From Dermacentor variabilis (taxonomy: Eukaryota; Arthropoda; Arachnida; Ixodida; Ixodidae): a DNA stretch of 64,000 nucleotides. Location of the stretch: positions 215,121,678 through 215,185,677 of the forward strand of contig NC_134568.1 in assembly GCF_050947875.1 (NCBI RefSeq). Reading direction: 5' to 3'. The position numbers and the translations under genes were made by a program. Below are positions 43,831-58,679 of this stretch, piece after piece (position 1 is the first letter of the stretch; the number at the start of each line of letters is the position of its first letter). A model generated the notes under the pieces. It did not search any database. It was not told where the DNA came from and saw only the letters and a program-made list of their open reading frames with translations.

Positions 43831-45019
43831 AATGTTTACTGTGTGAAATAAAAATAACATGGCTTTTTTTTAATTCGTGAGGTGACGCCATTTACGTACT
43901 GCATAAATGGCGCTTCTTTGGAAGGCGTTCCTTCCCTTTTTATTTGCCGAGTTAGATTAGGGAAGGAATGTCATCAGGGATAAAAAAGCGCTGCACCGGG
44001 ATTTAATATGAAAGACTGGAAGGAGACGAGCGCCTTTTTTCTGACGAAATATATATCCCTTGCCGCATGCAAAGAAGTGCAGCAATACTCCAGGCGGCTT
44101 GGAACTGCGATATACGTATACTGTACGGTGTCGTCATCTGCATGTATTTAGGGCGGCGCGGCTTAGTCTCCCGCTTTGAGACGCTCCGGAAGCTGTCCCC
44201 CCGTCGCCGCGTCCCACCTTGCGAATTCATGAGCCCGCATGAGGAGAAGACATCCGGCGCAGTCTGTTCGCGAACAGCGGAAGGGCTGCCCTCGAGCTCG
44301 CGTTCCCGAAACACTGTATTTTGCCGGCAAGTATTGATTTCACGGAGCCTTCCCTCCTGCTGTATTACACTACGCGGCTGAGTGAGTGGGCGAGCGCGCT
44401 CGCACGCACAGGCGCGTGGGCTGTACGCCCCGGGCCATCGCGGAGCTCGATTAGCGAGCGCCCACCGGTCAAGAGAATCGCGCCATAGATCGCCCCGCTT
44501 TCTGCAGGCGCCGCGCGTTCGACGGATACCCGCTGTTGGAAGGGCCCGCGCGATACGCCTCAGAGCTCGGCAATGCGCCTTCCGTCGCGCGCCGCGTGTA
44601 GTCGTTCGCGTATATTGCTCTGCTGTAGTTGATGATGTCGTGTGAGACAGTTTAAACGTCCGTATTCGGTTCCATTCTAGAATGACAAAGGCAGGTGTAA
44701 AACAATTTGTTTGACGAGAACCATCTGTATGCGCTTGAGTGTAGCCAGGGCGTCGAAAGCATATCTGGTATAACGCCTATAGTTGTTGCGCGGCTAGCAT
44801 AAGCATGTCTCGTTTGCGAGTAGTTCCTTCAACCGGAAGCGCTGCCTCTCGCGATCTCCCGATCAGCGAGGCAGACGCGCCACCCTTGGCTCCGTTTGCA
44901 ACGCGCTGCACGAGACAGATTGTCCGCGCCAGCCAATATATCGCGAAATGAAAACACCTATAGAGCTGCGCTAAAATTTCGCATTAGGGAGCATCGTAAT
45001 CGTCGGTGAACGTTTTGCT
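43181..45019. other. No gene; (AAAT)n and GC-rich block
   Basis: (AAAT)n at 43773-43831, possibly a retroelement tail. GC-rich 44160-44640 with an 87-residue Arg/Ala-rich open frame of no recognisable family. The rest is unidentified. Confidence 0.4.
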
Positions 45020-46945
<1,926 letters not shown>

Positions 46946-46952
46946 GCTATTC

Positions 46953-47456
46953 AGGATCGCTTTCCGGTAGCTTTACTGTGGACAGGTGACGCATTAATGG
47001 CTCCATAGACAATAATGCTTTACCTCTGCATGTTTGTTCGTCTGAGGTAGAGCTGTGACAGTTGCTCGAACTGCAGCAAACAGCATGGGTGGAATCATCC
47101 GTCCAACATTAAGTGGCGTGGTGTTATCCTGGGATGCGGATGTTGCGGCCGCCGTCTGCGGTACTCGCTGAGGGGTGTTCTGAGGGATCAGTGAGGGTGT
47201 CCTAGGTTAGGTGGCTGACATTGTTGTGATGTGTGTCCTTCAACCGCCGTATAGCGGTTGGAGACACTCCGAGGGAAAAGGCAATCAAGGCCTCGTACCT
47301 GGTTTCAGTGGGTTCGTAGGCCGCTACACTTCTCAGTGAATTCCTGCGCGATGAAGTCCAGACACAATGTAAACAACTAGTGAAAGCTGAAGGAAAGCGT
47401 GCGTAGCAAAGAACAGAGCCACCGCCTGGGAGAACTTCGTTTTCCTTTTTCAGCAT
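46953..47456 (-). pseudogene. Probable ORF1 C-terminal part of the I-like LINE
   Basis: Upstream of the endonuclease on the same strand. An open segment (47456-47202) has AAYEPTETRYEALIAFSLGV and SPTAIRRLKDTHHNN, then a TAA. The same frame continues with NTTPLNVGRMIPPMLFAAV and TNKHAEVK. After a one-base shift it ends at LPESDPE and TAG (about 46953), just before the endonuclease start. Position and spacing fit ORF1 (nucleic-acid chaperone) of an I-like element. No zinc knuckles seen, so identity is inferred from context. Confidence 0.5.
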
Positions 47457-49617
47457 GAAAAAGACTTGTTGAAGTCAGCCGCTAAAGATTCATTTCACTC
47501 GATCCTATTCGTTTATTATTATCCACCGCTCTTGCCAGGCGCATCACGGTGATAGCGTATAGGCGGAACGCTTTTGCGCATGTTTTACCGAGCCAAGTAG
47601 TCTGCCAGCGTTTGACAGTGCTTTTAATTGCTCGGAACTGACGCTGAATCGGCGCAGCTTGCACGTCTGACGGTTTCGCGTTTGCCCAGACGCGACGGTA
47701 GGGAAAAGACGCAAAGTAAGCAAACTCTTACATTCAGCGGTGTGTTTTGTCTTATTTAAGTGTTGCTAATTAGGTGTTTGTTTTCTCTTCCTTAGCCTAA
47801 ACTAACGTGGATGAAAACGCGGGATTCTTTTCAGGAGCGTTGTCATTGTTGGCGCTTTGCCGTCATTGCTTTCCCTTCATAACCACAGAAAGTTGCCCTC
47901 GAGCTTAGATAGCACAAGGTCCGTGCACCTCGATCCGTGACGTCATGTTACCTTGCTCGACTGCCGTACAATCTGCTCCTGTGTAAGCCGTGTAAGATGC
48001 TCCCGTGATAAGCCGCGGTGATTTGTACGTCACCGCTTTTGCCACACCGGGCTTGACTGGAAATTTCGGTCCAAGTAGCACGACGTCATAAAGCAGAGTG
48101 CACATGCCTTATATCTAGGAGGCGTTGGCCGTGCACGGTCCGCGAAATAAATTGACCATTTTGCCTGCAGTGTGAAGCCAGCTTGAGCGGCTTGCACTAT
48201 GGACGTCGGGGAGCGGGTCGATAGGCGGCAGAGCCCCGATAGCGCGCCTACTATACCGGTTCAGAGCTGCCGGCGACGAAAGCGTGCGGAGCAGGTCATG
48301 TGCTGTGCGCGTGCGGTGGCCGATAAACAGGTGGCGCGTGCACACAGGAAAGCCAAGCGGACGGATGATGGGGGGAAGTGGGGAGGCGCGAGCTCAATAT
48401 TAGGCGCGCATCGGGGCAGATCCAATTTAAGAGGCCCACGAGCGATGCCAGTGGTACCTCCCACCCCCACCTCCGCCCTAACACATGCACACATACAAAC
48501 GCACACGCAGCACTGCAGAAAAGCGCGCGCGCGAGCGGAACGCGGGCCTTTCTCGAGAGAAACGGGAATAAAGGGAGCTGCGCGCGCGTTTTTTAGTCGC
48601 AGCGGCTTCAACTTTGGCGGCTCCGAACTTTTCCCAAGTGGTGGGCGTCGAATGCGCCGTCGAATGCCGCCAGCATTGCTCCTGGCGGCTGCAGCGGCGC
48701 CGCTTGTCAGCGACACCTGCGCGCAAGGGAACGGCGCGAACGCTCCCGAGGGCCCGGCGCCCTTTGTCGCGCGGCTGTGCGAACGCCCTTGGTCGTTCCG
48801 CCGGAGAAGCGCGTGCGCGGCCCGACTTCATCATGAATAAACGGCGCCTTCCCCGCCCATCTGCCGTTCGCGGGCTGAGACACCCGCGCTCGAACCCGAG
48901 AGAGCGTCGTGTGCCTCGGGGCGACCGTCGAGCTGCGATTCGCGCCAAAGTTCGCGCGGAGTGGCCGTCGCACCCGCGCTCTTGATCTGTCTGGGCGCCC
49001 GTGCACTTTGTCACCCGCGCTCTGCAGCGATTAGCGAGACGTGACTCGCACTCAACGCTCGGAGGCCGCGAGGGCACGGCTAATTTCTCGAGGCGAGAAA
49101 CGTTAGTCCGGTTCGTGCGCTGGCAAAAATGTGGTGGCCCACGATTCGCTCCCTAAAAGTGAAAATGTAGGGAAAAGGAAACAGGGGAGACCAAAGTGGG
49201 CGTGACGCTGATGGCTTAAAGTTCCCTTTCCGCCCGTTTTCTCTCTCTCTCTTTTAAGCGAACCTGGACACGGGTGGTGTCCTTGGGCCGCGTAGACTAT
49301 AGGCGTTTCCAAAGATCTACAGAGGCTTCCACATCGTATGTGGTGTACGTTAATCGTACTTTGAATTCTTGTTTATTTCAGCGCGCATATTGGCTTTAGC
49401 TTATCATACGGTGCGCTTACCATACGCTTGGCATAATTTGCCACGAGGAACTCAGTTGCGATGACAGCTTCACGTTTTTAATATTTCTTGGCGTAGTTAA
49501 CGATGGCTGCAATAGTAAGATACGTCCGCGAAATGCGTATTTACTTAGTGTAGGGTGTGAACTTCAGGGCTGAGTAAAAAAGAAGCGCTGATGTGAATAC
49601 GAATGCGAGCAATATAC
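47457..49617. other. No gene recognised; GC-rich 48.2-49.1 kb
   Basis: 48190-49080 is strongly GC- and CpG-rich, with overlapping open frames of up to 213 residues on both strands, all Arg/Ala/Pro-rich and patternless, as expected from composition. AATAAA at 48835-48840 lies in it by chance or as a true signal. A CpG-rich promoter of an unseen gene is possible. Confidence 0.4.
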
Positions 49618-50291
49618 GGGGTTGATCGTTGTTAAGTTTCCCAGAATTTTCAAAAAGCACCTCTTGCATTAACGTAATCCTAGTCCTTGAGCTGGATTAT
49701 TTCGAAAGAGGACATTTCTTGCTAGAGAAATCGAAGCATATAGATTCAGTAATTAACTTCTTATTTAATAACATTACAGCACATATTGCAATTTACAAAT
49801 TCTTGCCGGTGAGTTTGCAGGGCATAACCAGTTTAAATGAATTTCCAGAATGACGCAATTTTGAAGGTACGCTTGCGTATCTTCAACTTGCGTCAACTTC
49901 AACTTTGAAGGTAACTTGCGGTAAAAATGCGCTGTTGTTCCTTTTACTTTTTTTAAAACAAAACGCTATTTTATGCTTTGAAGCACGAAAGGGACTGGAA
50001 CGCCCAATGTCCTACACTTTGGCAAATGTCTGGAAACTGGTGCCATCCTGGAGATTCATTATAGCAGATACGTCAGCGGCTCACGGGATACAATTAGAAA
50101 AATATCAATGTTGCCGTAATGTAATTAAGAAGCTAATCAGTGATGTTTTAATTAGTTGAATATGTGTTTCGATTTCTCGTGCTAGTAATGTCCGCTTCTT
50201 GGAATAATGCAGCTCAAGGACAATGATTATATGCCATGTAGCTGCAAAGGTTATTTGTAAAAATTCCGGAAAACTGAAAAATGATCGTCCC
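49618..50291. mobile_element. Foldback element (second copy)
   Basis: 674 bp. Left arm TTTCCCAGAATTTTCAAAAA, AATCCTAGTCCTTGAGCTGG, TTGCTAGAGAAATCGAAGC, TTAACTTCTTATTTAATAAC. The right arm is the inverted counterpart (TTAATTAGTTGAATATG, GATTTCTCGTGCTAGTAATG, AATTCCGGAAAACTGAAAAATG). Arms of about 250 bases flank a short centre with TTCAACTTGCGTC repeats. Matches 30071-30946. No coding. Confidence 0.75.
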
Positions 50292-52271
50292 TTCAGAGCG
50301 TGCGCGCGCGCGCGCGTGTGTGTGTCTGGGAGACCGTTCCGCAGCGTCCAACTTATTTTGATGCGATGACAATTAAATGCTGCTCGTTGTTCTAGGCCCT
50401 CATTCACAAAGAAGTTTGGCGCCAGAAGTGTTCGTAAGAACAGATATCAGCCAGTTAGTCATATTAAACGCATTAGTGAACGTAGCCGGGCAACGACAAA
50501 CTGCTCTTACGAAAGAAAATCGTTCTGGATTGGGTTGCTGGTCCCCTAAAACGTATCCGTATATCGTGCACATGCGTGTTATCTTTTTTTTTTGGTATTT
50601 TTGCCGCATAACGTTAGGAGAAACAATCGAGTTCGTGCCTTCAATTCGCACTCGTTCTATGATGTGATTGTCGCTCATCCCCCTATATGGGCGATGTAAC
50701 AAAAGTACTTGCGTGTTTAACGGTAGCGCGTGTTCTACTGTATCTTCTTCTCTTCTCGAATTGCCGAGAGAGTTTGGGAAGGCGGCTCTCCACAATTAAC
50801 TTTATCTGCTATGCGGCGTACGTAGTCGCATACGCCATCAGGACAACGTCTTCCCTCCACTGCACATACCAACTCAAAACGAGCAAAGCAAAGGGGTTTT
50901 TACTTTGGAGTGAAATCGCTTAGTGTAACTCGTAAATTAATTGCTGTCCGGCTTTCCCACAAGTCATTAGCGATTGCTCATTTTCCCGTTCCGGAGCCTC
51001 TGTGCGGAGACGTTCCGTGCATTTCGTGTTCCTAGCCAGTATACCGTCATTGGGCATATATAAGCAGTTCGGCGATACAGGGTATTCTGTTTTTGCTCCC
51101 TTCTCGCCGTTTCGACAAAGAACTCACGTCTCCGCTCGCGTGAATGAGATGCGATCGGGTGGCATGCTGTGGGCCTTAACGCCCGCCAAGAGGCGATTGG
51201 TTGAACTCGTGCCGAGCCATGAACAAGCGGGCACGCGCTACACGAACCCGGACTGTATTTTTCACAATGAGCCTTATTTACCAATTAGCAAAGAATAATT
51301 AGGCAACTTTCTAGCTATAGATATCAAGGCAAAACCTTCAGTGCAAGCCTTGGGGAGCGTATTTTGAAACATATATCCAAATATTTATTTCCATACCTCT
51401 TCCGAGCTCAGCGAAAGAAAGCGCGCGAGGTAATCAAAATGGACCGTGTGAGAAGGCGCTCGCGCGCTGCGCCCTCAGGCATGCTTCGAGCGAATCATCG
51501 CCGATGCAGGCGTGCAGCATAGGCGGCAAGCGACGGTGATGGATCGAAGGGAACGGCGCTGGAGAACGGTTTTGGCAGTAACAAGACTTTGTGATGTGGT
51601 AGGACAACCGTAAACCTAACCATAAAAAGCGCGCAAGCTCTCGAGGCTTATACGAACAGGCGTGTAGCGTAACCCGCCATTCATATACGTTTCACATGCC
51701 TGCAGCAATGGTTGCTGCTTCAAAACTTTCGATGGGGCCAGGAATGTCGCCCTCCGGGAAAGTACCTATAGTCACGGGCATGGCGCCGAATTCGCGAAAC
51801 ATTTCGTTCGTAAGAGCTGTTTGTCACTGGTCTTCCGCAAACGTTTAGGGAGAAGCTGAAGCTCTCCCTAAACGTTTGCGGAAGACCATTGCGGAAGGCG
51901 ACCATTGGCGGTCGCCTTCGCTAATTATGTATCTATAGGCTCAATGTATGGCGATTGGCTGGCACCTCTTCTTAATTAAGAACAGTTCTACCATAAGACA
52001 TTTATGAATACGTGCCACTGCTTTTTTTCCAGGTCTCCCGTGTTTCTTTTCTTTACAGGCCAGAAAAATAAAATAGCAACCTTAACTCAAACGAATCAGT
52101 CGGATATTTCTGAACATCCGCTGAAACTTATCCTTTGAAAGTATAGGTTAGAGGTTGGATAATTAATATTTGTTCATTAGTCGATTAGGTTCATAGCAAA
52201 ACATATTTTCGAGTTGGTCGAGACGACCGTGAACAATGCTGAGTTGGTTGCATTCGCGTACGCTGTACCTG
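50292..52271. other. No gene; hairpin repeats
   Basis: 50390-50520 holds TTCACAAAGAAGTTTGG and TTCGTAAGAACAG, motifs of a dispersed foldback seen again at 54820-54900 and 55285-55440. A (CG)n-rich patch lies at 50300-50320. 51785-51960 includes a 26-bp hairpin. The rest is unidentified. Confidence 0.4.
51828..51888. repeat. 26-bp perfect hairpin
   Basis: TGGTCTTCCGCAAACGTTTA GGGAGA (51828-51853) and its exact complement (51863-51888) with a 9-base loop. Flanking GAATTCGCGAAAC and TTCGTAAGAGC relate it to the dispersed foldback family at 55285-55440. Confidence 0.9.
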
Positions 52272-54652
52272 ATTTATTTATTTATTTATTTAGTACCCAT
52301 AGCGCCCATTCAGGCACTACACTAAGGACTACCGAAGAAAAACAAGCATAAAAATTGCAGGTTTGTATAAATTCGTGTAAGTGAAAGACAGATTATTATT
52401 ATACGCCGACACAAAAGCACACAGCCACGTGTGCTTACGCAGCCACGCCGGACGCAGGCACGTTGCAGATGTAATATGTGAAAAAATAAATACATAAAGC
52501 ACAATGATTACAGTGATTCATAATGAAAAGCCAAAGAACAAAGCGAATAATAAATTGCAAAAAGAAAACGTGGTAATGAAGATACAGTACAACAATGGGA
52601 AGAAAGAGGCACGAAAAGAAAATAATGTAATTTGGAACTGGGATTCTTTATAGGTCATGGTGATTGTTAGACATACACGCGGTATTTATCAAGCCTTAGT
52701 GATCAAGAGATTCTATCGTATTTAATGTAGAAAAGAACTTGTTAGGACAAGAAATTCCTACAACTGTGGAAGGAAGTCGGTTCCACTGACTGATGGTTCT
52801 TGGGGAAAAAAAGAGCTGCTAAAGGCCGGTGTATTACATTTGTATTCTCTTATCTTGCGTTCACGATCTTTGTGTGCTGATGTGTAGTGAAGCTCACGGG
52901 GAACGTCAGGGGGAATTCGAGCATTAGAATGATATATGCTGTGTAAACGCTTCAGTCGAAACGAGGCTCTTCGGTGCTGCAGAGATTGCCGTTTTAGCAT
53001 TGCCTTAGATTTCGTTGCACTAAACTGCCTGTCATGCATTGGTATATCAAGCAAACACCTTGCCGCCATGGACTGAACTTTTTCTAGTCTTTCTTTGTTA
53101 GTTACGAATGAAGGGCCCCACACACAGCATGCGCATTCCAGCGCAGATATTACATATGATTTACATTGTAACTCCCGGGTTTGTTGGGGAAACGCACGTG
53201 TATTTCGTCGTAAAAATCCCAAGCTCTGACATGCTTTGCCTACGGTGTAATCCACAAGCCGATTACATGATAAAAAGAGGCAAAAGTAAACGCCTATAGG
53301 TATTTATATTCACGTGCCATTTTTACCGGAGAGCAGTTTATCGTGGATTCAAATTTTCCAGGATTTTTTTTTTTTTCTGGAGAACCTCGTGCACACCGTT
53401 TTCTTGAGATTCAGTTTCATTTCCCGTCGCTCACACCACTCGTGTATGGCATATAAGTCGTTTTGAATTAAGAAGCGGACACTTTCAGGTGTAATTTTAT
53501 GGTATAATATACAGTTATCTGCAAATAGCCTAATATGGGACTGCACGTTTTCAATAATGTCATTGACATAAAGTAGGAAGAGAAGGGGCCCCACAACTGA
53601 TCCCTGAGGTACCCCTGACGTAAAATTACTTATTGCAGATTGTTCGCCGTTTACGACTACATATTGTCGCCTCTCGCGTAAATATTCGGCGATCCACGCA
53701 ATAACTTGGGAATTAATATTAAAACTGGTTAGCTTTTGCAGTAGCAGGTAATGGGAAACGGTGTCGAACGCTTTTTGAAAGTCAAGAAAAATGCAGCCGA
53801 CCGATGATTTGTCGTTGAGTGCTGCCGCTAAGACATGTGTGTACTCTGCTAGTTGTGTGACGCATGATATTAATTGTCTAAATCCATGCTGGTTTGAGTT
53901 ACATAAGGATTTACTATAGATATGTTTGACTATTGCTGTATCGAAAACGTGCTCTAGAACTTTACTGCACACAGAAGTGAGTGAAATGGGACGGTAGTTA
54001 TTGATAACGTTGCGCGGGCCAGTTTTGTGTATATGAGCAACCGATAGCATTTTCTAATCAGCTGGAAGTGAACTGTGTTTCACGGACTTCTCAAAAATAA
54101 TGTTCAAGTACAGAGCCACTGTGTGAGAGCAAGACCACAATATAAAATCGGGTAAACAACCAGGACCCACAGCTTTTGCACTATACCTAAATCACGAAGT
54201 AGAAATTCAACGCCCCGAGCTTCGATCACTATTTTAGGCATGGGTGCGGATTCGTGTTTCAACAATTTCAGATCTTTCCGGGGATCTGTTGGGGTAGACA
54301 AAACTGACGTAAAATAACGATTGAATAACTTGGCCTTTTCTGTGGCATCGCAAATTATAACATCGCCACTAGTCAAAGCGGGGATTGAAATATGTTCTTT
54401 TTTATTTCGTTTTGTATGCTTCCAAAGTTTATTTGGGTTTTTCTTTATTTTACTTTCTATTGTGTTAAAGTTGGCTGATTTTGCTTGGACTGTAGCATGG
54501 TTCAATTCACGCACTGCCAGTTTTAGTTTACATAAGTTCTCTTTTGAAGGGTTTCGTTTGAATGAATGGTAAATTCTTTGCCTACGCTTCGCTAAAACAT
54601 CCAGTTTTTTAGTGTACCATGGCTTAAATCTATTTAAGGCTTTGCACAACAA
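52272..54652 (-). pseudogene. CR1-like LINE 2, linker and reverse transcriptase
   Basis: Minus strand. Linker from 54652 (KPWYTKKLDVLAKRRQRIY, NPNKLWKHTKRNKK), RT fingers NYRPISLTSVCSKVLEH, FLDFQKAFDTVSH, SGVPQGSVVGPLLF, then FADNCILY, where the second catalytic Asp is Asn. C-terminal segment 53255-52758 has QTRELQCKSYVISALEC, KIREYKCNTPAFSSSFFP. Frameshift near 54178, Trp-to-stop near 54055, frame break near 53340, and a last shift at an A run (52803-52810). The 3' end carries (AAAT)n at 52272-52292 (TTTATTTA on the plus strand). 5' truncated at 54652. Confidence 0.84.
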
Positions 54653-56612
54653 GTTAGCTGGAACACCGTGTATGCATGTACTTATCCAGCAGTATATATA
54701 TCAGCGCTTCGCTCATTTCAGACATGGCGCTGCATCTTCCCCTGTGTGCGCCACGGTGGAATACGCCGCCGATGGCAGACACTTGCGCACCTATACGTCG
54801 CATAAGCAACTTTCTTGGGCCGAATTCGCAAAATTTCTTGTTCGTAAGTGATATTTGCCACTGGCCGCCCACCTTCGATAATGTGTGCCCGACAATAGAT
54901 TGGCAGCCATCTGGTTTTACGTACAGTCCTAGCGTAACTATATTTTTGTGAGTACGGGCTCTGGTGCCGTATCGTGCCAGGATTCTTTTCCGTCGATAAT
55001 GTTCTTCTCACCGATCACAACGAGTGGCCGATGCCGGCGATAACGCAGGCGTTCTGCCAGCCATTGCTGCAAAATGCTGGAAAATGGAAATAATCGTCAC
55101 ATAATACTGCCCCCACCCCCACCCCCCCGGTTTCGAATTCACAGTCCCACGATTAAGTGTAACACAACGTCATCAAGGATTGCCTTTTCTTCCACGTTGA
55201 TCAGCATTGTTCTTATCACTTATAGCGATTTCGTCCATGTATATGTGAGAATTAGTTGTAGGAAGCCCATGGCTTCCAACGTAGGACCCGTTTTCACAAA
55301 AAGCTCTTACGCATAGCAGTGGTCGTAAGAGCAAATTCCAGCCATTCTTGATGCTGGAAATATCTTTAGCGAAGGCGTCCAGCCAATGGCAAACGAGCGC
55401 TTACGAACGGAAACCTTTGTGAATTCGGCCACTAATGTCATGTGCTGCTAAATCCATCTAAAGTAGTTCGCACGCGTTGTTGGTAAAAAGCTCCAGATTG
55501 AAGTGCTTAGAGCGTGCCGTGATGCCTTCGGTATGTGTATATGCAGTCTGTGTTCCCCTCAACGTCTCTCATTTTCTCTGAGCTGGCGCTTTCCACTGTT
55601 TTATTTTCGACCTGAGTAAAAGAGTGATCGCGAAGCCCGCGTGACCTTATTTTTAATGCGCCGATTTCGTGTCGTCGCCACCCCGTTTATCCGCAGAGAT
55701 TACATTCGAGCTGGGGCACACGGGCGCTACGGCTGAACTGCTTATTCCAGTAGTCTGACATGCTTTCATACGTCTATATAGTCACATACTCGACGGCGAA
55801 CACCCAGCGCGGCTCGATTAAATGCATTCAAGCGGCATAGTGCATTTGAAAACCAAGACATTTTGACCAGTTCGTGTTCGTTCAGCTATTTAGCATATAG
55901 AGTGCGTCGCCTCAGCTGTGCATATCTTATTCAATAGTATGACGCTTTTTCTCTGCTTAAAAAGTCGGCTGTCGTGTTCTTTTCAGTTAGCAGTTGTTGG
56001 TTCTTCTGTCCACACGGTGTGTGCGCGGGTTTAGCGTTTTGTGTTTCGTCTTTATCTTGACGACGACGATCATAATAATTTGAATGAATTACGGACTTTC
56101 ACGTCCTCCACCTACATCTTGACTTGAAGGACGCCAAAACGAAAAGATATGGATGAACTTTGACGACCTAGGTTTCCTTTCATAATATGCCCAAAATAGA
56201 AAGCGCTTCTTCAATGTTCAACTTTAATTTTATTTAAGATGCTACGCGAGCTATGCAAATGCGGCTCTCAGAGATGTTCTAGGCTCCTTGTCGGAAGGAA
56301 TAATTGTCTGAAAGTACGTGTACACTAAGTAGAATTCCTTAATTACCTTTCTTACTTTGGCGTTTACACTGCACATTCTTTATTGGAAACTTCAATATAG
56401 TCGTATCCTAAGGCGAATTCATTTTGTTTCATTTCTTTTTCCGCAGCGCTCCTATGCCGAGATGTTCATCCTCAGATTTGTCCCTCCATGCCGCTAATTA
56501 AGCATCCTGAGGCGGGAATGTCATCCCAAGAACGAGCCCCCAAACGATCCAACGATTGCGCCAATGATTTTGAACGAAGACGCTCCGAACGACATGTACC
56601 TAGAGACTTTAG
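54653..56612. other. Foldback fragments, otherwise unidentified
   Basis: 54820-54900 (CCGAATTCGCAAAATTTC, TTCGTAAGTG) and 55285-55440 (TTTTCACAAAAAGCTCTTACG ... GAGCGCTTACGAACGG ... TTTGTGAATTCGGCC) are members of a GAATTC/CGTAAG foldback. In the latter the outer ends pair with each other. 55440-56600 shows nothing recognisable. Confidence 0.45.
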
Positions 56613-57595
56613 GGGCCATATAAAGTAAAACTATTCCAATATGCATTTATTTCAATCTCCTGACGTCGGATTTGCGTAACCGCCGACGCAAGCATCGGGA
56701 GGTCATCCACAGGGTTATCTGAACAGACTAATCAAACGGTCTCCTCGATCACAGGAGGTCACTTTGATTGCTTGAAAAACGAATAACATTGCCTACACTG
56801 AGCGGCCTGTCTTATCTAACTGGCTGACAAGAGGCGAGGAGCACGCTTAAGTGGAGAGGGATTCGATGTGGCCGAGCCACTGCACTGAAAATCGATAATC
56901 GGAGGTAAGAGGGTGGTGCAGGCGTGTGCGATCGGTCCGTTTTCCCTTACTTAGCTTGCGGTGGCTTGTCGAAAATCGCGGCGGCATGCACCGGAAGCTT
57001 AAGAATGACGCTAAAACGGATCCTAAGCAAAGAAGAGTTGGCAGAACGAGGTCTTAAGCGTGCCGGTGGTGCTCGAAAACGTTACAAGGCCACGCAAAAA
57101 AAGCTTTATTGTACGCAAATAAACCCATGCTCTCCGGCAGGTGCGAGTAGCCAGTGCCAGATCGATCGGCGGCAGCCATCTTTTATTCCTTTCGGAAGGG
57201 GGCAGCCTGCGGCCATTCAGAAGAAAATTCAGTTTTGCTCGGCATATTAATGCATCTTTAACGCATATCACTTTGACGCGGTGAGTTTCCGCGGCTTTGT
57301 GACGTCGCGTGACAGGCAGGTGAAGTGGGTGCAGCCCAGAAACTCATAACCAATAGCCGAGGGCTAATGGCGAAAAGGCGTTGAATCAGGAATAACTATT
57401 TTTCTTTTGTTCGGTTAAATCATGCATAATCAGTGTCTACATTTCATGTCAGATGGGGAGCCATTGCAGTTTTCGTGACGTTGCGTGACAGACAGTGAAG
57501 GGGGGGTGGTCCAAAAATGTTTTTGACCAATCTCGAACGGCTGATTGCAGAATTGGAATAGAAAAAGTTTGGAATAGTTTTACGTTATAGCGGCC
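56613..57595 (+). mobile_element. Unassigned TIR element, copy 1
   Basis: 983 bp. Left end GGGCCATATAAAGTAAAACT (continuing ATTCCAA) is inverted against right end TTGGAATAGTTTTACGTTATAGCGGCC. TAG borders both sides (56610-56612, 57596-57598). Contains a short open frame at 57005-57100. A second copy lies in opposite orientation at 58680-59482. No transposase; superfamily unknown (3-bp duplication would suit PIF/Harbinger or CACTA-like). Confidence 0.75.
57005..57106 (+). other. Short conserved open frame inside the TIR element
   Basis: MTLKRILSKEELAERG.KRA..ARKRY.AT is present both here and in the minus-strand copy (about 59095-58990). An A run differs by two bases between copies and changes everything after ATQK. 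It is not a recognised protein; the Lys/Arg-rich helix could be chance. Conservation reflects common DNA descent. Confidence 0.3.
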
Positions 57596-57598
57596 TAG

Positions 57599-58364
57599 CT
57601 TTCTTATACACCGCTGAAAGGAGGTGCTGGGGCGGAGAAATCGCCGCCAATTACAGCACTGCTTGAGATGAAGCCAACAACCTCCTCCTCTTTCTCATCC
57701 TCATCTTCTCTCAGCTCGTGGCGCATTGCGCGCCAGTCTGAGAGAGCAAGGCAGGGGCGACAACAGTTACCCTGTCGCTCACGCCCGGCGGAAATAGGAG
57801 GCGACTACGAGACGAGCTGCGTCACTCCGCGGGGCGCGTCTTCGTGGTGAAATTCCCTCCTCAAAAGGCGCAATTAGCCACACTGAGGAACGAATTTCAG
57901 TGTGAGTATCTCTTGGAGCACGACAGACGCAGACGAGTCAAAGAAAGTGCACTTGCCCTAGGATAGGACTGTCTTCAAGTTTTCAAGGCAAATGCAGACT
58001 CCTTAGTGCTCGCGCGCTCTTTGTCGTGTTGCAGTTTACGGATCCTTGAGAGGTCACTTTATAACGTATCACTGCGGTGTTTCGCTATGTTTCTGTCTTC
58101 GCCAGCTGGTATCCTGCATTTATGATACGTCTTTTTGCTAAGTTTTTCTCATTAATAGAGTGTCTGTATAGAATGTCTGTATAGAGTGTCTTAACAGGTT
58201 AGTCTGCATTAATTCCATTTCTATGTTTCTGTCCCCTCCTTGCTGAAGTGTAGGCAGGCGCTGTGCCACTTCGGGCTGCAACTGCCAACCAGCTCCTTTC
58301 CTTCTTTTCTCTCATTCAATTGTAGACATGTTTCTAACATGTCTACAATTGTCTAAACATGTCT
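57599..58364. other. No gene recognised
   Basis: A (TCC)-rich patch at 57680-57715; GTAGACATGTTTCTAACATGTCTAC forms a small hairpin (58322-58346) just before the (AAC)n array. Confidence 0.4.
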
Positions 58365-58615
<251 letters not shown>

Positions 58616-58679
58616 TATTTCCTGTTTACAGCTAGTAAATGTGCTGTGACGCTTCTTCTTTCTATTTTCTTGTAACCAT

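Noticed and set aside
48199..48840. 213-residue plus frame and 199-residue minus frame in GC-rich DNA
   Set aside because: Arg/Ala/Pro-rich on both strands, as expected in stop-poor GC-rich DNA; no recognisable motif.
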